From Bryobacterales bacterium (lineage in GTDB: Bacteria > Acidobacteriota > Terriglobia > Bryobacterales > UBA6623), in contig JAPPMB010000003.1 of assembly GCA_028819255.1 (NCBI GenBank), forward strand, positions 102,689 to 166,688: a stretch of DNA of 64,000 nucleotides, read 5' to 3'. This document shows, piece after piece, positions 29,191 through 39,632 of the stretch. Made by a program: the position numbers and the translations under genes. Under the pieces are notes generated by a model. It saw nothing but the letters and a program-made list of their open reading frames with translations. It was not told the DNA's origin and did not search any database. Every line of letters begins with the position of its first letter. Position 1 is the first letter of the stretch.

Positions 29191-30048
29191 ATGGCCAGCA
29201 GCCAGCCATTCAGGCTCTCCGTCTGCAACGAACTGTACGGCGACACTGACTTCGCCACCTCATGCCGCTCAATCAAGCAGGCGGGATGGGACGGGATCGA
29301 GATCGCCCCCTTCACGCTCATGCAGGACGCCACGCAGCTGCCTAGGGATCGCCGTCGCGAGGTCCGCGACATCATCGAGTCCGAGGGCCTCGACTTTGTC
29401 GGGCTGCACTGGCTGACCGTCGGCCCCGACGGACTGCAGGTCACGACCCCGGACAAATCGGTCAGGCGGAAGAGCTGGGAGTATGTCCGAGGCCTGGTCC
29501 GGCTGTGCGCTGACCTGCGGCCCGAGCGCGCGAGGGGCGGGGTCATGGTCTTCGGATCGCCGATGCAACGGCGAACGGTCGGCGGCCTGACCCGTGAACA
29601 GGCAGAGGCGAACTACGTCGAGGGAGTGCGATCCATCGTTTCAGACCTCGAGTCTACGGGCGTAACCTTGTGTGTTGAGGCCTTGCCGCTGGACCAATGC
29701 GACGTGATCGTGACACTCGATCGGGCGGCCGAGATCGTCGACGAGGTCGGCAGCCCGAACGTGCAGACCATGTTCGATTCGCACAACGCAGTCGATGAGC
29801 CGGAGCCCCATGGCGATCTGGTCACGCGCCACTGGGCCAAGATTCGTCACATCCATGTGAACGAGCTGGACGGGAGCTATCCTCGCCCGTCAGGAGGCTA
29901 TGACTTCAGGCCCGTCCTCCAAGTGGCCAAGGACCGCGGGTTTGGCGGGTGGGTCTCGATGGAGGTCTTCGACTTTTCCCCAGGGCCGGAGAAAATCGTG
30001 AACGAATCCATTGCGTACCTCCGCGGAGAGATCGCGGCGCTGGCGTAG
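29191..30048 (+). CDS. Sugar phosphate isomerase/epimerase family protein
   Basis: 285 residues, xylose-isomerase-like TIM barrel without a signal peptide, so cytoplasmic. Candidate metal ligands are in CVEALP, TMFDSHNAV, RHIHVNELDG and VSMEVFDFS. It begins FRLSVCNELYGDTDFATSCR. Substrate unknown. The Tat-exported relative at 27975 and this gene are divergent and about 320 bp apart; the two proteins differ enough that recent duplication is unlikely. The start fits a leaderless mRNA. Confidence 0.9.
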   Translation: MASSQPFRLSVCNELYGDTDFATSCRSIKQAGWDGIEIAPFTLMQDATQLPRDRRREVRDIIESEGLDFVGLHWLTVGPDGLQVTTPDKSVRRKSWEYVRGLVRLCADLRPERARGGVMVFGSPMQRRTVGGLTREQAEANYVEGVRSIVSDLESTGVTLCVEALPLDQCDVIVTLDRAAEIVDEVGSPNVQTMFDSHNAVDEPEPHGDLVTRHWAKIRHIHVNELDGSYPRPSGGYDFRPVLQVAKDRGFGGWVSMEVFDFSPGPEKIVNESIAYLRGEIAALA

Positions 30049-30086
30049 CGGCCCGTCGGCCAGGGAGCTTCACGGTTTGGCAGCAG

Positions 30087-30575
30087 TCAGAAGACGGCGA
30101 AGGCGAAGACCGCGTCGCTCCCTTCCGGAGTCAGGCCGTATTCGCCTGGAGGCAGGCTTGCGCTGATCCGGATTCTAACCACTCTGGCTTCGATCCCGTC
30201 GAGCTGAAGAAAGTACGGCTCCGCCACCACTTTCTTCTTCTTGCGATACAGGAGCTCCCGCCGGCCGCTGGCGACTTGGAAGCCGTAGAGTTCCAGATCC
30301 CGGGGGTCAATGTCCTTGGAGTCTATGAGGAACTCAGGAGAGGCCAGGGGCGTTCTGACGGACGAGGCAGTGCCCGGGACCCAGAATTTGAGCTGGTTCT
30401 TGACCTCCTCCGCTGCGGCCGCGGTGCTCTCGAGTTCCCGGAGTTCGCTCCCATGAATGAGGAACGGCACGTCCTGCTTGGGCGGGTTCGGCAGCCCCAG
30501 TCTGTTGGTGTGGGGATCGTCCTGAGCGGGCAGCACGAAGGCACACAGAGCCAGCAGCGTTCCCAGTCGCAACAT
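30087..30575 (-). CDS. Hypothetical secreted protein
   Basis: 162 residues beginning MLRLGTLLALCAFVLPAQ, a signal peptide. The mature part is mixed alpha/beta with a basic LLYRKKKKVVAEPYFLQLDG stretch and ends ...GSDAVFAFAVF. I recognise no domain. The frame continues upstream to 30794, but that part is antisense to the GNAT gene. A TACACT box lies 9 nt before the start. It converges on the TIM-barrel gene and is divergent from the GNAT gene. Confidence 0.75.
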   Translation of the reverse strand: MLRLGTLLALCAFVLPAQDDPHTNRLGLPNPPKQDVPFLIHGSELRELESTAAAAEEVKNQLKFWVPGTASSVRTPLASPEFLIDSKDIDPRDLELYGFQVASGRRELLYRKKKKVVAEPYFLQLDGIEARVVRIRISASLPPGEYGLTPEGSDAVFAFAVF

Positions 30576-30584
30576 ACGCCCTTG

Positions 30585-30590
30585 AGTGTA
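30585..30590 (-). promoter_or_regulatory. Putative -10 box (TACACT) of the secreted-protein gene
   Basis: TACACT, 9 nt before ATG 30575. It faces the TATTCT box of the GNAT gene, 18 bp away, in a 46-bp divergent gap. Confidence 0.3.
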
Positions 30591-30608
30591 ACCGACCGTC
30601 GGGTGTCC

Positions 30609-30614
30609 TATTCT
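30609..30614 (+). promoter_or_regulatory. Putative -10 box (TATTCT) of the GNAT gene
   Basis: TATTCT, 7 nt before ATG 30622, with no Shine-Dalgarno sequence between. Confidence 0.4.
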
Positions 30615-30621
30615 CTTCCAC

Positions 30622-31101
30622 ATGAGAATCCGTCGAGCAGATGCGTCCGATCTCGAGACCGTCGCCGAATTCAACGCGCTCCTGGCCGAGGAGTCCGAGG
30701 GCCTCGCTCTGGACCGGGACCGCCTTCGGGCAGGCGTTGGAGCCGTTCTCCGGGACGAGTCCCTCGGCATGTACTTCATTGCGGAGTCAGACACCGGGGC
30801 GGCCGGACAGCTGGCGCTGACCTATGAGTGGAGCGATTGGCGGAACGGCATGTTCTGGTGGCTCCAAAGCGTCTATGTGCGGCCGGAATTCCGGCGGCAG
30901 GGCATCCTCCGAGGCCTTTACGGCCATGTCCTGAACCTGGCGAGGGAACGCGGCGTGTGCGGAATCCGGCTCTATGTGGAAAAGGAGAACAGCACGGCCC
31001 AGAGAGCATACAAGCGGTTGGGAATGGAGCGGGCTGTCTTTCACATGTACGAGGTCGATTTCGTGATTGAACGACATCACTGCCGGCCCGGGAAATCATG
31101 A
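30622..31101 (+). CDS. GNAT family N-acetyltransferase
   Basis: 159 residues with the complete acetyl-CoA-binding fold: MRIRRADASDLETVAEFN at the start, SVYVRPEFRRQGILRGLYGHV as motif A (Q/R-x-x-G-x-G/A form) and LYVEKENSTAQRAYKRLGM as motif B. It transfers an acetyl group to an unknown amine. The start has a TATTCT box 7 nt upstream. Confidence 0.92.
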   Translation: MRIRRADASDLETVAEFNALLAEESEGLALDRDRLRAGVGAVLRDESLGMYFIAESDTGAAGQLALTYEWSDWRNGMFWWLQSVYVRPEFRRQGILRGLYGHVLNLARERGVCGIRLYVEKENSTAQRAYKRLGMERAVFHMYEVDFVIERHHCRPGKS

Positions 31102-31620
31102 TTCCTGACCCACGGGCGCAAGGCCGCGACCGGTGTCACGAATCCGGATCGAGCGGCTCCGGAACATTCCTCGGGCTGCATTCGGTGGTGAGGAAGCCTT
31201 TCGGACGCCTTGAGGCACTTGACAGGTCTGGGAAATCGAGAACGAATGAGACTGGTTCAGGTGGGAGCAACGGCATTGTCAGAGAGAGCGCCTGAGGCTG
31301 GGTTCGATTGCCGGACCATCGTCAGATGCTGCCATGATGATCCCGGCTGTCGATGCCTCGGCCAGGATCATGGCGTGCGCATGTCCGGGATCGGTTGGAT
31401 TTCCATGGGAAGTCCGGAATTCGGGGCAGGTTCGTGTGATGCAATCCCGGAATTCCCGGGTGGTCGCATGTCACCGCTTCGGGATCTGTGGGCTGAAGGG
31501 CGAGGCCTGGTGCGAGGGGACTCGGACTCTGGATCCAGACCCGCGCGGACGTTTCCATCAGGCGCGAATCGTACCTGGCCGGGCCGAAGTCCCCGGCCGC
31601 CGGAGTGCCTGCTAGTGATG
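31102..31620. other. Intergenic stretch with local inverted repeats, no recognisable gene
   Basis: About 520 bp between the GNAT and SDR genes. It holds a TTGACA at 31219-31224 without a convincing -10, a near-palindrome around CCATGG at 31399-31417, and two mutually complementary arms around GAATTC at 31413-31426 and 31445-31460. A plus-strand frame at 31210-31644 has no family similarity. Confidence 0.4.
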
Positions 31621-31650
31621 GGGAAATCGCGAAATCGAGTCTGATTTCCC
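31621..31650. promoter_or_regulatory. Inverted repeat upstream of the SDR gene
   Basis: GGGAAATC and GATTTCCC form perfect 8-bp arms separated by 14 nt, ending 8 bp before the TATCAT box of the SDR gene. The position and spacing suit a dimeric regulator site; the arm sequence GGGAAATCGAG also occurs at about 31230-31240. No T-run follows, so a terminator is less likely. Confidence 0.4.
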
Positions 31651-31658
31651 GCGTTCGG

Positions 31659-31664
31659 TATCAT
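31659..31664 (+). promoter_or_regulatory. Putative -10 box (TATCAT) of the SDR gene
   Basis: TATCAT, 9 nt before ATG 31674; an AGGAA in the gap would be only partly transcribed. Confidence 0.35.
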
Positions 31665-31673
31665 GGCAGGAAC

Positions 31674-32492
31674 ATGAGTTTGCTGGCAGGCAAGACCGCG
31701 ATCGTCACTGGCTCCGGGCGAAGCATCGGCAAGGCCGTCGCCAAGCTGTTTGCCGAAAACGGTGCCCGGGTCGTCGTTAACGACTTGGATGCAGCACCGG
31801 CGGAGGAAACCGCCGAGGAGATCCGCGCCGGCGGCGGCGAGGTCGTCGTCTGCACGGGAAGCGTGACAGATCCCGAAGTTCCGGACCGCGTTGTGCAGGC
31901 CGCTCTCGACTCGTTCGGATCGATCGACGTGATCGTCAACAACGCGGGGTACACATGGGACGGCGTGATCCACAAGATGAGCGACGACCAGTTCGATGCG
32001 ATGCTTGATGTCCATCTGAAGGCCCCGTTCCGCATCGTCCGGGCTGCGGCGCCCTTTCTTCGAGAGTCGGCCAAGGCAGACATCGCCGCCGGGCGAACCC
32101 CTCCCTGCCGGAAGATCGTCAATGTGAGTTCAACCTCCGGCGTCGCCGGCAATGCAGGCCAGATCAACTATGCGGCCGGCAAGATGGGAATCGTCGGGAT
32201 GACCAAGACCATTGCCAAGGAGTGGGGGCGCTTCAACATCTGCTGCAACGCGGTCGCCTACGGCTTCATCGAGTCGCGTCTCACGCAGGCGAAGGAGAAG
32301 GGCGACACCACCTCCACCGGGATCGCCCTCGGGATCCCCCGCGCCCAGCGGGAAGCGGCGATCCGGCACATCCCGCTGCACCGCTACGGCACGCCCGAGG
32401 ATGCTGCCGGCCCGGTTCTCTTCCTGGCCTCGCCGCTATCCGACTACGTGACAGGCTCAGTAGTGCTGGTGACGGGCGGCAGCGTCGTCTGA
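31674..32492 (+). CDS. Short-chain dehydrogenase/reductase (FabG-like)
   Basis: 272 residues. The NAD(P)-binding VTGSGRSIGKAVA motif, NNAG (VNNAGYTWDG), and the catalytic Ser (NVSSTSGVAG), Tyr and Lys (INYAAGKMG) are all present, ending with YVTGSVVLVTGGSVV. It could reduce 3-ketoacyl-ACP or another carbonyl; an insertion near residue 215-235 (AKEKGDTTSTGIALGIPRAQ) is longer than in typical FabG. The 3' end overlaps nqrM on the other strand by 49 bp. Confidence 0.92.
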   Translation: MSLLAGKTAIVTGSGRSIGKAVAKLFAENGARVVVNDLDAAPAEETAEEIRAGGGEVVVCTGSVTDPEVPDRVVQAALDSFGSIDVIVNNAGYTWDGVIHKMSDDQFDAMLDVHLKAPFRIVRAAAPFLRESAKADIAAGRTPPCRKIVNVSSTSGVAGNAGQINYAAGKMGIVGMTKTIAKEWGRFNICCNAVAYGFIESRLTQAKEKGDTTSTGIALGIPRAQREAAIRHIPLHRYGTPEDAAGPVLFLASPLSDYVTGSVVLVTGGSVV

Positions 32493-32683
32493 CCGCCTGT
32501 GGCGGCTGTCGCCTCGTCCTTTCGCGGACACGCTCCGCATCGCAGGGACTCGCCCTGGGAATCTCGCACTTCCGCACCTCCGCAGGACCCGCGCAGGCAT
32601 CGGTTCCGCGACAGAAGGCCGATCGACATGATGCCCACGGCCGCCAGGATCAGCCCTAGCGCCAATGAGATGGTCATCAACAT
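32444..32683 (-). CDS. nqrM: Na+-NQR assembly factor NqrM
   Basis: 79 residues: one membrane helix (ISLALGLILAAVGIMSIGLL) followed by a cluster of four cysteines, CLRGSC and CGAC, the NqrM (formerly DUF539) layout. NqrM is required to mature the NQR complex, apparently by delivering iron to the NqrD/NqrE site. It is last in the operon, 6 bp after apbE. The family resemblance plus position make the call firm despite the short length. Its last 49 bp overlap the convergent SDR gene. Confidence 0.85.
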   Translation of the reverse strand: MLMTISLALGLILAAVGIMSIGLLSRNRCLRGSCGGAEVRDSQGESLRCGACPRKDEATAATGGQTTLPPVTSTTEPVT

Positions 32684-32689
32684 GGGCTT

Positions 32690-33745
32690 TCAGTGACTCA
32701 TTCTTGCACGGAATCTGGCGGATGGCGCTTCGCGCACCCTGCCCTCGGGTTCCCGGACAAGCAGCAGGACCTCGAAGTTCTCCCTGTCGGCCAGCTCGAT
32801 GCCCTTGGCCTCCCCGAGTACTAGCATCGCAGTCGCGAGGGCGTCGGCTCGCATGGCGCTCGGGTCCAATACGGTCGCTGAGGCGACCCGCGTTTCTGCC
32901 GGCCTGCCGGTGCGAGGGTCGAGGACATGGATCAGCCTTCCGCCTTCCGCCTCGCGGAAGTTGCGGTAGTCCCCGGAGGTTGCGACCGCGATGTCGCTGA
33001 CGTTCAGGATGCGCTGGACCAGCCGGCCGGACTCGTCCGGGCGTTCCACGCCCAGGCGCCACAGCTGACCCTCCGCGTTGCGGCCCCCGGCTCGGACCTC
33101 GCCTCCGACCTCCACGAGGTAGTCGGCGAATCCAAGCCTCGCCAGGGTGTCGGAGACCCGGTCCACGGCGTATCCCTTGGCGATCGCCGAGAGGTCGCAC
33201 TGCAACTGCGGCGCCTTCTTGGTTGCGCTGGCGTCGCTGGCCCCTACCGACAGCCTTTGCCAGCCGACGTGGCCGCGCAGGCGCTCGAGGTCCGCTCTCG
33301 CCGGTGGCTCCGATCTCTTGCGGGGGCCGAAACCCCATGCGTCCACCAGGGGCGCCACGGTGACATCGAAGGCCCCTCCCGTCAGTGCGCTGACCGCCTC
33401 GGCCGCTGCGAGAACCGCGTGGGTCTCTTCCGAGAGCGGAAACGGCTCCGAGGATGCATGCCGATTGAAGCGCGACAGTTCGGAGTCCTCGCGGTAGGTC
33501 GACATCCGTGCGTCCACCAGCTCAAGCTCTGCCCGCACGGCCGCGGAGACGGACCCCTCCTCTCCCGGATCGGCTCCGGGCAATGTAACGCTGTACGAGG
33601 TGCCCATCGTTTGGCCCGCGAGCACGATTGCCCGGCGGGCCGGCGTCTGCGGGGCGCACGAGCAAAGGACCGCAAGCGCAAGCGTTGCGCCGAAGACGCC
33701 GGATGGCGGCCTCGATGCAGGGCCGCAGGCCGGGAGGTCAGCCAC
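32690..33745 (-). CDS. apbE: FAD:protein FMN transferase (ApbE), lipoprotein
   Basis: 351 residues. An N-terminal lipoprotein signal (LALAVLCSC) precedes the ApbE domain with MGTSYSV near residue 47, [22 protein letters not shown] and a C-terminal [12 protein letters not shown] metal site. It attaches FMN by a phosphoester bond to threonine in NqrB and NqrC. GTG 33745 overlaps the end of nqrF by 8 bp. Its place inside the nqr operon indicates that these two subunits are its targets. Confidence 0.95.
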   Translation of the reverse strand: MADLPACGPASRPPSGVFGATLALAVLCSCAPQTPARRAIVLAGQTMGTSYSVTLPGADPGEEGSVSAAVRAELELVDARMSTYREDSELSRFNRHASSEPFPLSEETHAVLAAAEAVSALTGGAFDVTVAPLVDAWGFGPRKRSEPPARADLERLRGHVGWQRLSVGASDASATKKAPQLQCDLSAIAKGYAVDRVSDTLARLGFADYLVEVGGEVRAGGRNAEGQLWRLGVERPDESGRLVQRILNVSDIAVATSGDYRNFREAEGGRLIHVLDPRTGRPAETRVASATVLDPSAMRADALATAMLVLGEAKGIELADRENFEVLLLVREPEGRVREAPSARFRARMSH

Positions 33746-34967
33746 CGAAGTCGTCGAACATGATGTTCTCCGGTTCGACGCCGAGGCTGTCGAGCATCCC
33801 GAAGCACGCTGTCATCATTGGCGGCGGCCCGCAGATGTAGTATTCGCAGTCCTCCGGCGCCGGATGGTCCTTGAGGTAGTTGTCGTAGAGCACCTGGTGG
33901 ATGAACCCCGTGTAGCCCGTCCAGTTGTCCTCCTCGAGGGGGTCTGACAGGGCGAGATGCCAGGTGAAGTTCGGGTTCTCACGCTGGATCATGTCGAAGT
34001 CGTCCAGGTAGAACGCCTCCCTGAGGCTGCGCGCCCCGTACCAGAACGTCACCTTGCGCTTCGTCAGAATGCGCCGGAACTGGTCGAAGATGTGGGAGCG
34101 CATCGGCGCCATGCCGGCACCCCCGCCGACAAAGACCATCTCCGAGGACGTGTCCTTTGCGAAGAACTCGCCGAACGGTCCGGAAATCTCGACCTCGTCG
34201 CCGGCCCTGAGGTTGAAGATGTAGGAGGACATCTTCCCTGGGGGGGTGCCTTCCGGCGCGCGCGGCGGCGGCGACGCGACACGCACGTTCAGCATGATGA
34301 CGCCGAGTTCCTCCGGGTAGTTCGCCATGGAGTACGCCCGCTCGACCGTGTCCTCGACCGTCGACACGTATCGCCACAGGTTGAACCGGTCCCAGTCCGG
34401 ACGGTACTCGTCCGGCACTTCGAAGTCCTTGTAGCGGACCGTGTGGGGCGGGCAGCTGATCTGGATGTAGCCGCCGGCGCGGAAGGGGACGGACTCGCCC
34501 GCCGGAAGCTCCAGCACCAGCTCCTTGATGAACGTCGCGACGTTGTCGTTGGAACGCACGTTGCAGTTCCAACGGCGCACGGAGAAGACCTCGTCCGGCA
34601 CCCGGATCTCCATGTCCTGCTTGACCTTCACCTGGCAGGACAGCCGGACGCCCTCGCGCGCCTCGCCGCGGGTCACGTGACTGGCCTCTGTAGGCAGCAT
34701 GGCGCCGCCGCCGTCGCACACCGTGACCTTGCACACGCCGCAGCTGCCCTTGCCACCGCACGCGGACGCGATGAAGATCTTCCGGTCCGCCAGCGTGTTC
34801 AGCAGCGTTCCGCCCGATTGGACCGTCAGGGCGTTCTCGGGGTCGCCGTTGATGGCGATCCGGACACGACCGCTCGCGACGAGCTTGCTCTTGGCCACCA
34901 TCAGGATGGCGACCAGGGAGACAATGACGCCGGTGAACATCCCGACGCCCAGCAGAACGGTGATCAT
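33738..34967 (-). CDS. nqrF: Na+-translocating NADH:quinone reductase subunit F
   Basis: 409 residues. An N-terminal membrane helix is followed by a 2Fe-2S ferredoxin domain ([10 protein letters not shown] with a further Cys in LSCQVK), an FAD domain (RAYSMANYP) and an NADH domain ([25 protein letters not shown]). It is the NADH entry point of the complex. GGAGGAACC precedes ATG 34967. Confidence 0.98.
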   Translation of the reverse strand: MITVLLGVGMFTGVIVSLVAILMVAKSKLVASGRVRIAINGDPENALTVQSGGTLLNTLADRKIFIASACGGKGSCGVCKVTVCDGGGAMLPTEASHVTRGEAREGVRLSCQVKVKQDMEIRVPDEVFSVRRWNCNVRSNDNVATFIKELVLELPAGESVPFRAGGYIQISCPPHTVRYKDFEVPDEYRPDWDRFNLWRYVSTVEDTVERAYSMANYPEELGVIMLNVRVASPPPRAPEGTPPGKMSSYIFNLRAGDEVEISGPFGEFFAKDTSSEMVFVGGGAGMAPMRSHIFDQFRRILTKRKVTFWYGARSLREAFYLDDFDMIQRENPNFTWHLALSDPLEEDNWTGYTGFIHQVLYDNYLKDHPAPEDCEYYICGPPPMMTACFGMLDSLGVEPENIMFDDFGG

Positions 34968-35001
34968 TCTGGTTCCTCCGCTCCTGTCGTGAATGGCTCG
35001 C

Positions 35002-35616
35002 CTAGAGCTGGATCCCGCCGAACGCCATGAATCCGATCGCCATGAGCCCCGACAGGACGAATGTCATGCCGAGGCCTCTCAGGCTCATCGGGATGTTGCT
35101 GTAGTGCAGGCGCTCCCGGATGGAGGCCAGCGCGACGATCGCCATGGCCCACCCGATGCCTGAGCCGAGGCCGAATACGGCGCTCTCGGTCAGCGTGTAG
35201 GTTCGCTCCACCATGAACAGTGAGCCGCCCAGGATTGCGCAGTTCACCGCGATCAGCGGGAGGAACACGCCGAGCGCCGCATATAGGGCGGGGAAGAATC
35301 GGTCGAGCGTCATCTCGACAATCTGCACCATCGCGGCGATTGTCCCGATATAGCATAGGAACCCAAGGAAAGAGAGGTCCTGCCCCGCGAGCTGCGGGGA
35401 GATCCAGGACAATGCGCCCTCGTCGAGCAGACGGTTGTAGATCACGTTGTTGATCGGCACCGTGACGGACTGGACGAAGATCACCGCCGCACCGAGCCCC
35501 AGTGCCGTGTTGACCTTCTTGGAGCAGGCCAGGAACGAGCACATCCCCAGAAAGAAGGCCAGCGCCAGGTTCTCCACGAAGATGGCCTTGATTGCCAGGT
35601 TCAGGTAGTGTTCCAC
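35002..35616 (-). CDS. nqrE: Na+-translocating NADH:quinone reductase subunit E
   Basis: 204 residues, six membrane helices; begins [18 protein letters not shown] at GTG 35616, two bases of spacing after the nqrD stop region, with GGAGGG upstream. A longer frame to 35682 is only read-through of nqrD sequence. Cysteines in [13 protein letters not shown] and VNCAILGG match the conserved membrane iron-site residues shared with NqrD. Confidence 0.97.
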   Translation of the reverse strand: MEHYLNLAIKAIFVENLALAFFLGMCSFLACSKKVNTALGLGAAVIFVQSVTVPINNVIYNRLLDEGALSWISPQLAGQDLSFLGFLCYIGTIAAMVQIVEMTLDRFFPALYAALGVFLPLIAVNCAILGGSLFMVERTYTLTESAVFGLGSGIGWAMAIVALASIRERLHYSNIPMSLRGLGMTFVLSGLMAIGFMAFGGIQL

Positions 35617-35620
35617 CGTT

Positions 35621-36247
35621 CTAGCCCTCCGCCTCGATCTGGTCGGTCTTCCAGACCCGCAGAGCCCAGATGAAGAAGCCAATCAGGAAGAACGCCCCGG
35701 CCGGGATGCCGAGGATTCCGTTCGGGTTGTACCACCCGCCGTCGCTGACCTTCGGCAGCACGACCTGGCCGAAGACCGTGCCCTGCGCGAGCACCTCCCG
35801 GAAGAACGCGGTGAGCATGAGGACCGTACTGTATCCGAGGCCGTTGCCCAGTCCGTCCAGCAGGCTGTCCAGCGGGCCGTTCTGCATCGCGTATGCCTCG
35901 GCGCGGCCCATGATGATGCAGTTCGTGATGATCAGGCCGACGAACACCGAGAGTTGCTTGCTGATCTCGTACACGTACGCCTTCAGCACCTGATCGGTGA
36001 TGATCACGAGCGAGGCGATGATCGTCAGCTGCACGATGATTCGAACGTTCCCGGGAATGAAGTTCCGGAGCAGGCTGATCGACACGTTCGACAGGGCAAG
36101 CACGCAGATCACCGCCACGCACATGACCAGGGCGGTCTCCATCTTCGAGGTGACGGCCAGCGCCGAGCAGATGCCCAGCACCTGAAGGGCGATCGGGTTG
36201 CTTTCGAACAGTGGGTCGAGCAGCGTCTTCCTGTAGGCTGCGCTCAT
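35621..36247 (-). CDS. nqrD: Na+-translocating NADH:quinone reductase subunit D
   Basis: 208 residues with six membrane helices, homologous to NqrE. Conserved cysteines are visible in LGICSALAV and [15 protein letters not shown] 36247 overlaps the nqrC stop (ATGA). Part of the Na+ channel core of the complex. Confidence 0.97.
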   Translation of the reverse strand: MSAAYRKTLLDPLFESNPIALQVLGICSALAVTSKMETALVMCVAVICVLALSNVSISLLRNFIPGNVRIIVQLTIIASLVIITDQVLKAYVYEISKQLSVFVGLIITNCIIMGRAEAYAMQNGPLDSLLDGLGNGLGYSTVLMLTAFFREVLAQGTVFGQVVLPKVSDGGWYNPNGILGIPAGAFFLIGFFIWALRVWKTDQIEAEG

Positions 36248-37017
36248 CGGGACTGCCCCTCCCTCAGCTTGGTCAGGTAGCTCCGGAAGCCGTTGTCCCC
36301 GAGCCAGAATTCGATCATCGCGGTCACGCCGTTACTTGTGATTGTCGCGCCTGTCAGCCCGTCGATCTCGTACGGGGCCTGGTCCGCCGGATCAGCAGCA
36401 CCCTTGATCACGCGCAGAGCCGGCACACCGGACTCATCGTAGATCTTGCGGCCTGGCCATGCCGCCTTCCACTTGGGATTGTCGACCTCGCCGCCCAGGC
36501 CGGGAGTCTCCAGATGCTGGTAGTAGGTGATTCCGCGGACCGTGTTGGCGTCGTTCTCGACTGCCAGGAAACCGTACAGCGTGGACCACAGGCCATAGCC
36601 CTCGATGGGCACAACCGCGAGGGAGGGCACCCCTTCTTCCAGCACCTCGTACACCAGGGCATGGTTCGGCAAGCGTTGAACGGACGCACGGTTCGGCGGC
36701 GCCTCTTGACTTGTGTTCGCATTCCTCGCCGCCTTCGCCTGGTCGAACAGTGTCGGATCGATGTCGGTTGCCTCGCCGCTCTTCAGGTCAATCACGACCG
36801 GTCGGATGTTGTCGAACAGGCGCTGAACCTGTTCCGCGTCCAGCTTCTCGGCGGGATCCGCGAGACCCGCCGCGAACAGCACGTTGCGCTGCTTGTCCAG
36901 GGCGGCGTTGCGCAGCTGGTCCTCTTTGAGGGAGACCGCCGACGAAGACACCAGGACCGCGCAGACCACGCAGACCGCACCCGAGAACAGGATCGTGTAC
37001 AGCGCGCTATGCCGCAT
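36244..37017 (-). CDS. nqrC: Na+-translocating NADH:quinone reductase subunit C
   Basis: 257 residues: one N-terminal membrane helix and a periplasmic FMN domain. The covalent FMN site is [13 protein letters not shown] near residue 220, where the last Thr of the TGAT motif is the expected attachment residue for ApbE. The start overlaps nqrB by 11 bp. Confidence 0.97.
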   Translation of the reverse strand: MRHSALYTILFSGAVCVVCAVLVSSSAVSLKEDQLRNAALDKQRNVLFAAGLADPAEKLDAEQVQRLFDNIRPVVIDLKSGEATDIDPTLFDQAKAARNANTSQEAPPNRASVQRLPNHALVYEVLEEGVPSLAVVPIEGYGLWSTLYGFLAVENDANTVRGITYYQHLETPGLGGEVDNPKWKAAWPGRKIYDESGVPALRVIKGAADPADQAPYEIDGLTGATITSNGVTAMIEFWLGDNGFRSYLTKLREGQSR

Positions 37018-38221
37018 AGCGAGCCTTCCTTCGCTTGACGTTGGCCTGGACCACGAAGTGGTCGATCAGCGAGGCGAACATGTTCATGAACAGTATCGCC
37101 AGCATCATGCCTTCGGGAAAGGCGGGGTTGATCACCCGGATGAGAATTGCGAGGACGCCGATCAGGAACCCGTAGACGTACCGGCCGGCATTGGTGTGCG
37201 CCGAGGAGACCGGGTCCGTGGCCATGAAGACGAGCCCGAAGGCCCAGCCGCCAAGCACGACGTGCCACTCGAACGGGACATTGAGGAGGGGGTTCGTGGT
37301 CGAGCCGACCGCATTGAGCAGCTGCACCATGAGGTACGAGCCAACGACGCCCGAGACCATGACCCGCCATGAGCCGATTCCCGTCAGGACCAGTACGGCC
37401 GCGCCGATCAGACAGGCCAGCGTTGAGGTCTCTCCCATGGACCCGGGCACAAGGCCAAGGAAAGCGTCCATCCAAGTGACGCCGGCGGAGAATGTCGCGG
37501 GACCGTCCACTGCCGCCTGCGCCAGCCACGTCGCGCCGCTGGTGCCGTCCACCGACGTGTCGGCGGCGATCCACACCCGGTCGCCGGAGATCTGCGCCGG
37601 ATAGGCGAAGAACAGGAACGCCCGCGACATGAGGGCCGGGTTGAAGATGTTCATGCCAGTGCCGCCGAAGATCTCCTTGCCGACGATCACCCCGAACGCG
37701 ATTCCGAGTGCCACCTGCCAGAGCGGGATGGTGGGGGGGAGGACCAGCGGGAACAGCATCCCTGTCACCAGGAATCCCTCGTTGATCTCGTGCTTCCGGA
37801 CGATGCTGAACAGCGCTTCGCAGTTGCCGCCGACTGCGAACGTCACGAGAAGCACGGGGAGGTAGTAGAGCGCCCCGTGCAGCAGGCAGCCCGCGATGTC
37901 CGCAGGGTCGAAGGCAGCGTAGCCCAGATACCCGAGCGTCGCAGTCTGCCAAGTGTCGAGGGGATTGGCGCCCATCGAGATCGCGAGGTTGGCTTGGTAG
38001 CCGGTGTTGTACATCGCCATGGCCACGCATGGCAGCAGCGCGACCACAACCGTGACCATCATTCGCTTGACATCCAGGCCGTCACGGACGTGGGAGGCGC
38101 CGCGGGTCGACGATCCCGGCGTGTACAGGAACGTGTCAGCCGCTTCGTACAGCGGGTACAGCCTTTCTAGGCGTCCGCCGGGTTCGAAGTGCTCTCCCAG
38201 GGAGTCGAGAATCGCGCGCAT
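37007..38221 (-). CDS. nqrB: Na+-translocating NADH:quinone reductase subunit B
   Basis: 404 residues, about ten membrane helices, the main Na+-transporting subunit. The covalent FMN motif [11 protein letters not shown] is present near residue 225. It begins 37 bp after nqrA. Confidence 0.97.
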   Translation of the reverse strand: MRAILDSLGEHFEPGGRLERLYPLYEAADTFLYTPGSSTRGASHVRDGLDVKRMMVTVVVALLPCVAMAMYNTGYQANLAISMGANPLDTWQTATLGYLGYAAFDPADIAGCLLHGALYYLPVLLVTFAVGGNCEALFSIVRKHEINEGFLVTGMLFPLVLPPTIPLWQVALGIAFGVIVGKEIFGGTGMNIFNPALMSRAFLFFAYPAQISGDRVWIAADTSVDGTSGATWLAQAAVDGPATFSAGVTWMDAFLGLVPGSMGETSTLACLIGAAVLVLTGIGSWRVMVSGVVGSYLMVQLLNAVGSTTNPLLNVPFEWHVVLGGWAFGLVFMATDPVSSAHTNAGRYVYGFLIGVLAILIRVINPAFPEGMMLAILFMNMFASLIDHFVVQANVKRRKARYAA

Positions 38222-38258
38222 GGTCTGTCGGTCTCGCCGTTCCTGGTTTCCCGAGCGG

Positions 38259-39632
38259 CTAGCCTTCCTTCTCGATCGTGGTCAGCACGTCACGCAGGAG
38301 CGCTCCGAACTCGGCCTTTTCCGGGGAAACGAACGAGCAGAGCGCCAAGTCTTCCTCAATCAGCTCCAACGCGCCGAGCTCCTCGGCCCGCTCGGGGTCG
38401 GGGATCAGGAGCGAGCGGAGCAGCGGCGCGGGCAGGATGTCCATCGGCATGACCTTTTCGTAGACGCCGACCGGCACCATGGCGCGCACGGAGCCGTTCG
38501 TGGTCGTCGTGAACGCGTACTTGCTCCCGGGCAGCCAGCTGCTCAGGAAGACTCGCAGGACCGAGAACGTGCTGGAGCCGGGAGCCATCCAGCCCAGCAG
38601 GTGCCGCCGGGTGTCTTCCACCAGGACGCTCACCTGGCTGTGAAAGCGGCCCAAGTAGCCGAAGACGTCACCCTCCGCCCGTCGTCCGGCCAGGACTGAG
38701 CCCGAGATCACGCGCGTCCCTGCTCCGTCAACTTCGCGATTCGTGAGAGCCGCGGTGGCGGCTCCCACGCGGGTGCGCAGCAGCCGCGGGCGGCGCACGG
38801 CGGGGCCTGCCAGGGAGATCACGCGGTCCACCGACAGCCTGCCCGTACCGAACAGTTCGCCGACGGCGATCACGTCCTGGTAGTCGATGTGCCAGACTTC
38901 CTTGTTCCGGTCCACAGGATCCAGCAAGTGAATGTGCAGGCCGGGCGTGCCGCTCGGATGGGGGCCGTCGAACTCCTCCAGCCTGATTCCGGTGGCCGAG
39001 GGCGCCTCCACCGATGATCCCGCCGATCGGCAGACGTAGACCGTGGCGTCGCCCGCGACCCGCTTCAGCGCAAGCACTCCCCGTGCGAAATGCTCCTCGC
39101 GGCCCCGCATCACGACATCGACCGAGGGGGCGAGGGGCTCGGTGTCTGTCGCCGTAACAAAGACCGAGTGCGGATTCGCGTCGATCGCAGGAACACGCCC
39201 GAACGGCCGGGCGCGCATTGCCGTCCAAAGCCCTGATTCCACGAGCAGCCCGCGAACCTGCTGGCCGGAAAGCTCGGACGGATGCCGCCCGGAGTACGCA
39301 TCGAATGACACACAGTCGTCACCGCCGGCCAGTTCCGTGGAACTCAGCTGCAGGACGACCGACTGGAGGGCGCGGCGGTCCCCCCGGTTGATTGCTGACA
39401 CGGTGCCGCCGGCCGGCGCCGTGTAACGTACGCCCGGCGTCTTCTTGTCGTCGAACAGGACCTGGCCGCGCTGGACGGAGTCGCCGACGGCGACGTGCAT
39501 CGTCGGCTTCATGCCGACGAAGTCTTCCGCAAGGAGGGCTATGCGCCCGGGAACCTGGGCGCGGTTTATTGCCTGCACGGGACGGCCCTGTATCGGCAGG
39601 TCCAGTCCCTTGCGAATCCTGTGAACCCCCAT
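38259..39632 (-). CDS. nqrA: Na+-translocating NADH:quinone reductase subunit A
   Basis: 457 residues, soluble cytoplasmic subunit. It begins [18 protein letters not shown] at ATG 39632, with GGGAGCGGGG upstream; the frame extends to 39710 without similarity. [18 protein letters not shown] is a conserved middle segment. It is the first gene of the eight-gene operon; a possible -10 (TACAAT on the minus strand at 39852-39857) lies about 220 bp upstream, which would leave a long leader. Confidence 0.96.
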   Translation of the reverse strand: MGVHRIRKGLDLPIQGRPVQAINRAQVPGRIALLAEDFVGMKPTMHVAVGDSVQRGQVLFDDKKTPGVRYTAPAGGTVSAINRGDRRALQSVVLQLSSTELAGGDDCVSFDAYSGRHPSELSGQQVRGLLVESGLWTAMRARPFGRVPAIDANPHSVFVTATDTEPLAPSVDVVMRGREEHFARGVLALKRVAGDATVYVCRSAGSSVEAPSATGIRLEEFDGPHPSGTPGLHIHLLDPVDRNKEVWHIDYQDVIAVGELFGTGRLSVDRVISLAGPAVRRPRLLRTRVGAATAALTNREVDGAGTRVISGSVLAGRRAEGDVFGYLGRFHSQVSVLVEDTRRHLLGWMAPGSSTFSVLRVFLSSWLPGSKYAFTTTTNGSVRAMVPVGVYEKVMPMDILPAPLLRSLLIPDPERAEELGALELIEEDLALCSFVSPEKAEFGALLRDVLTTIEKEG

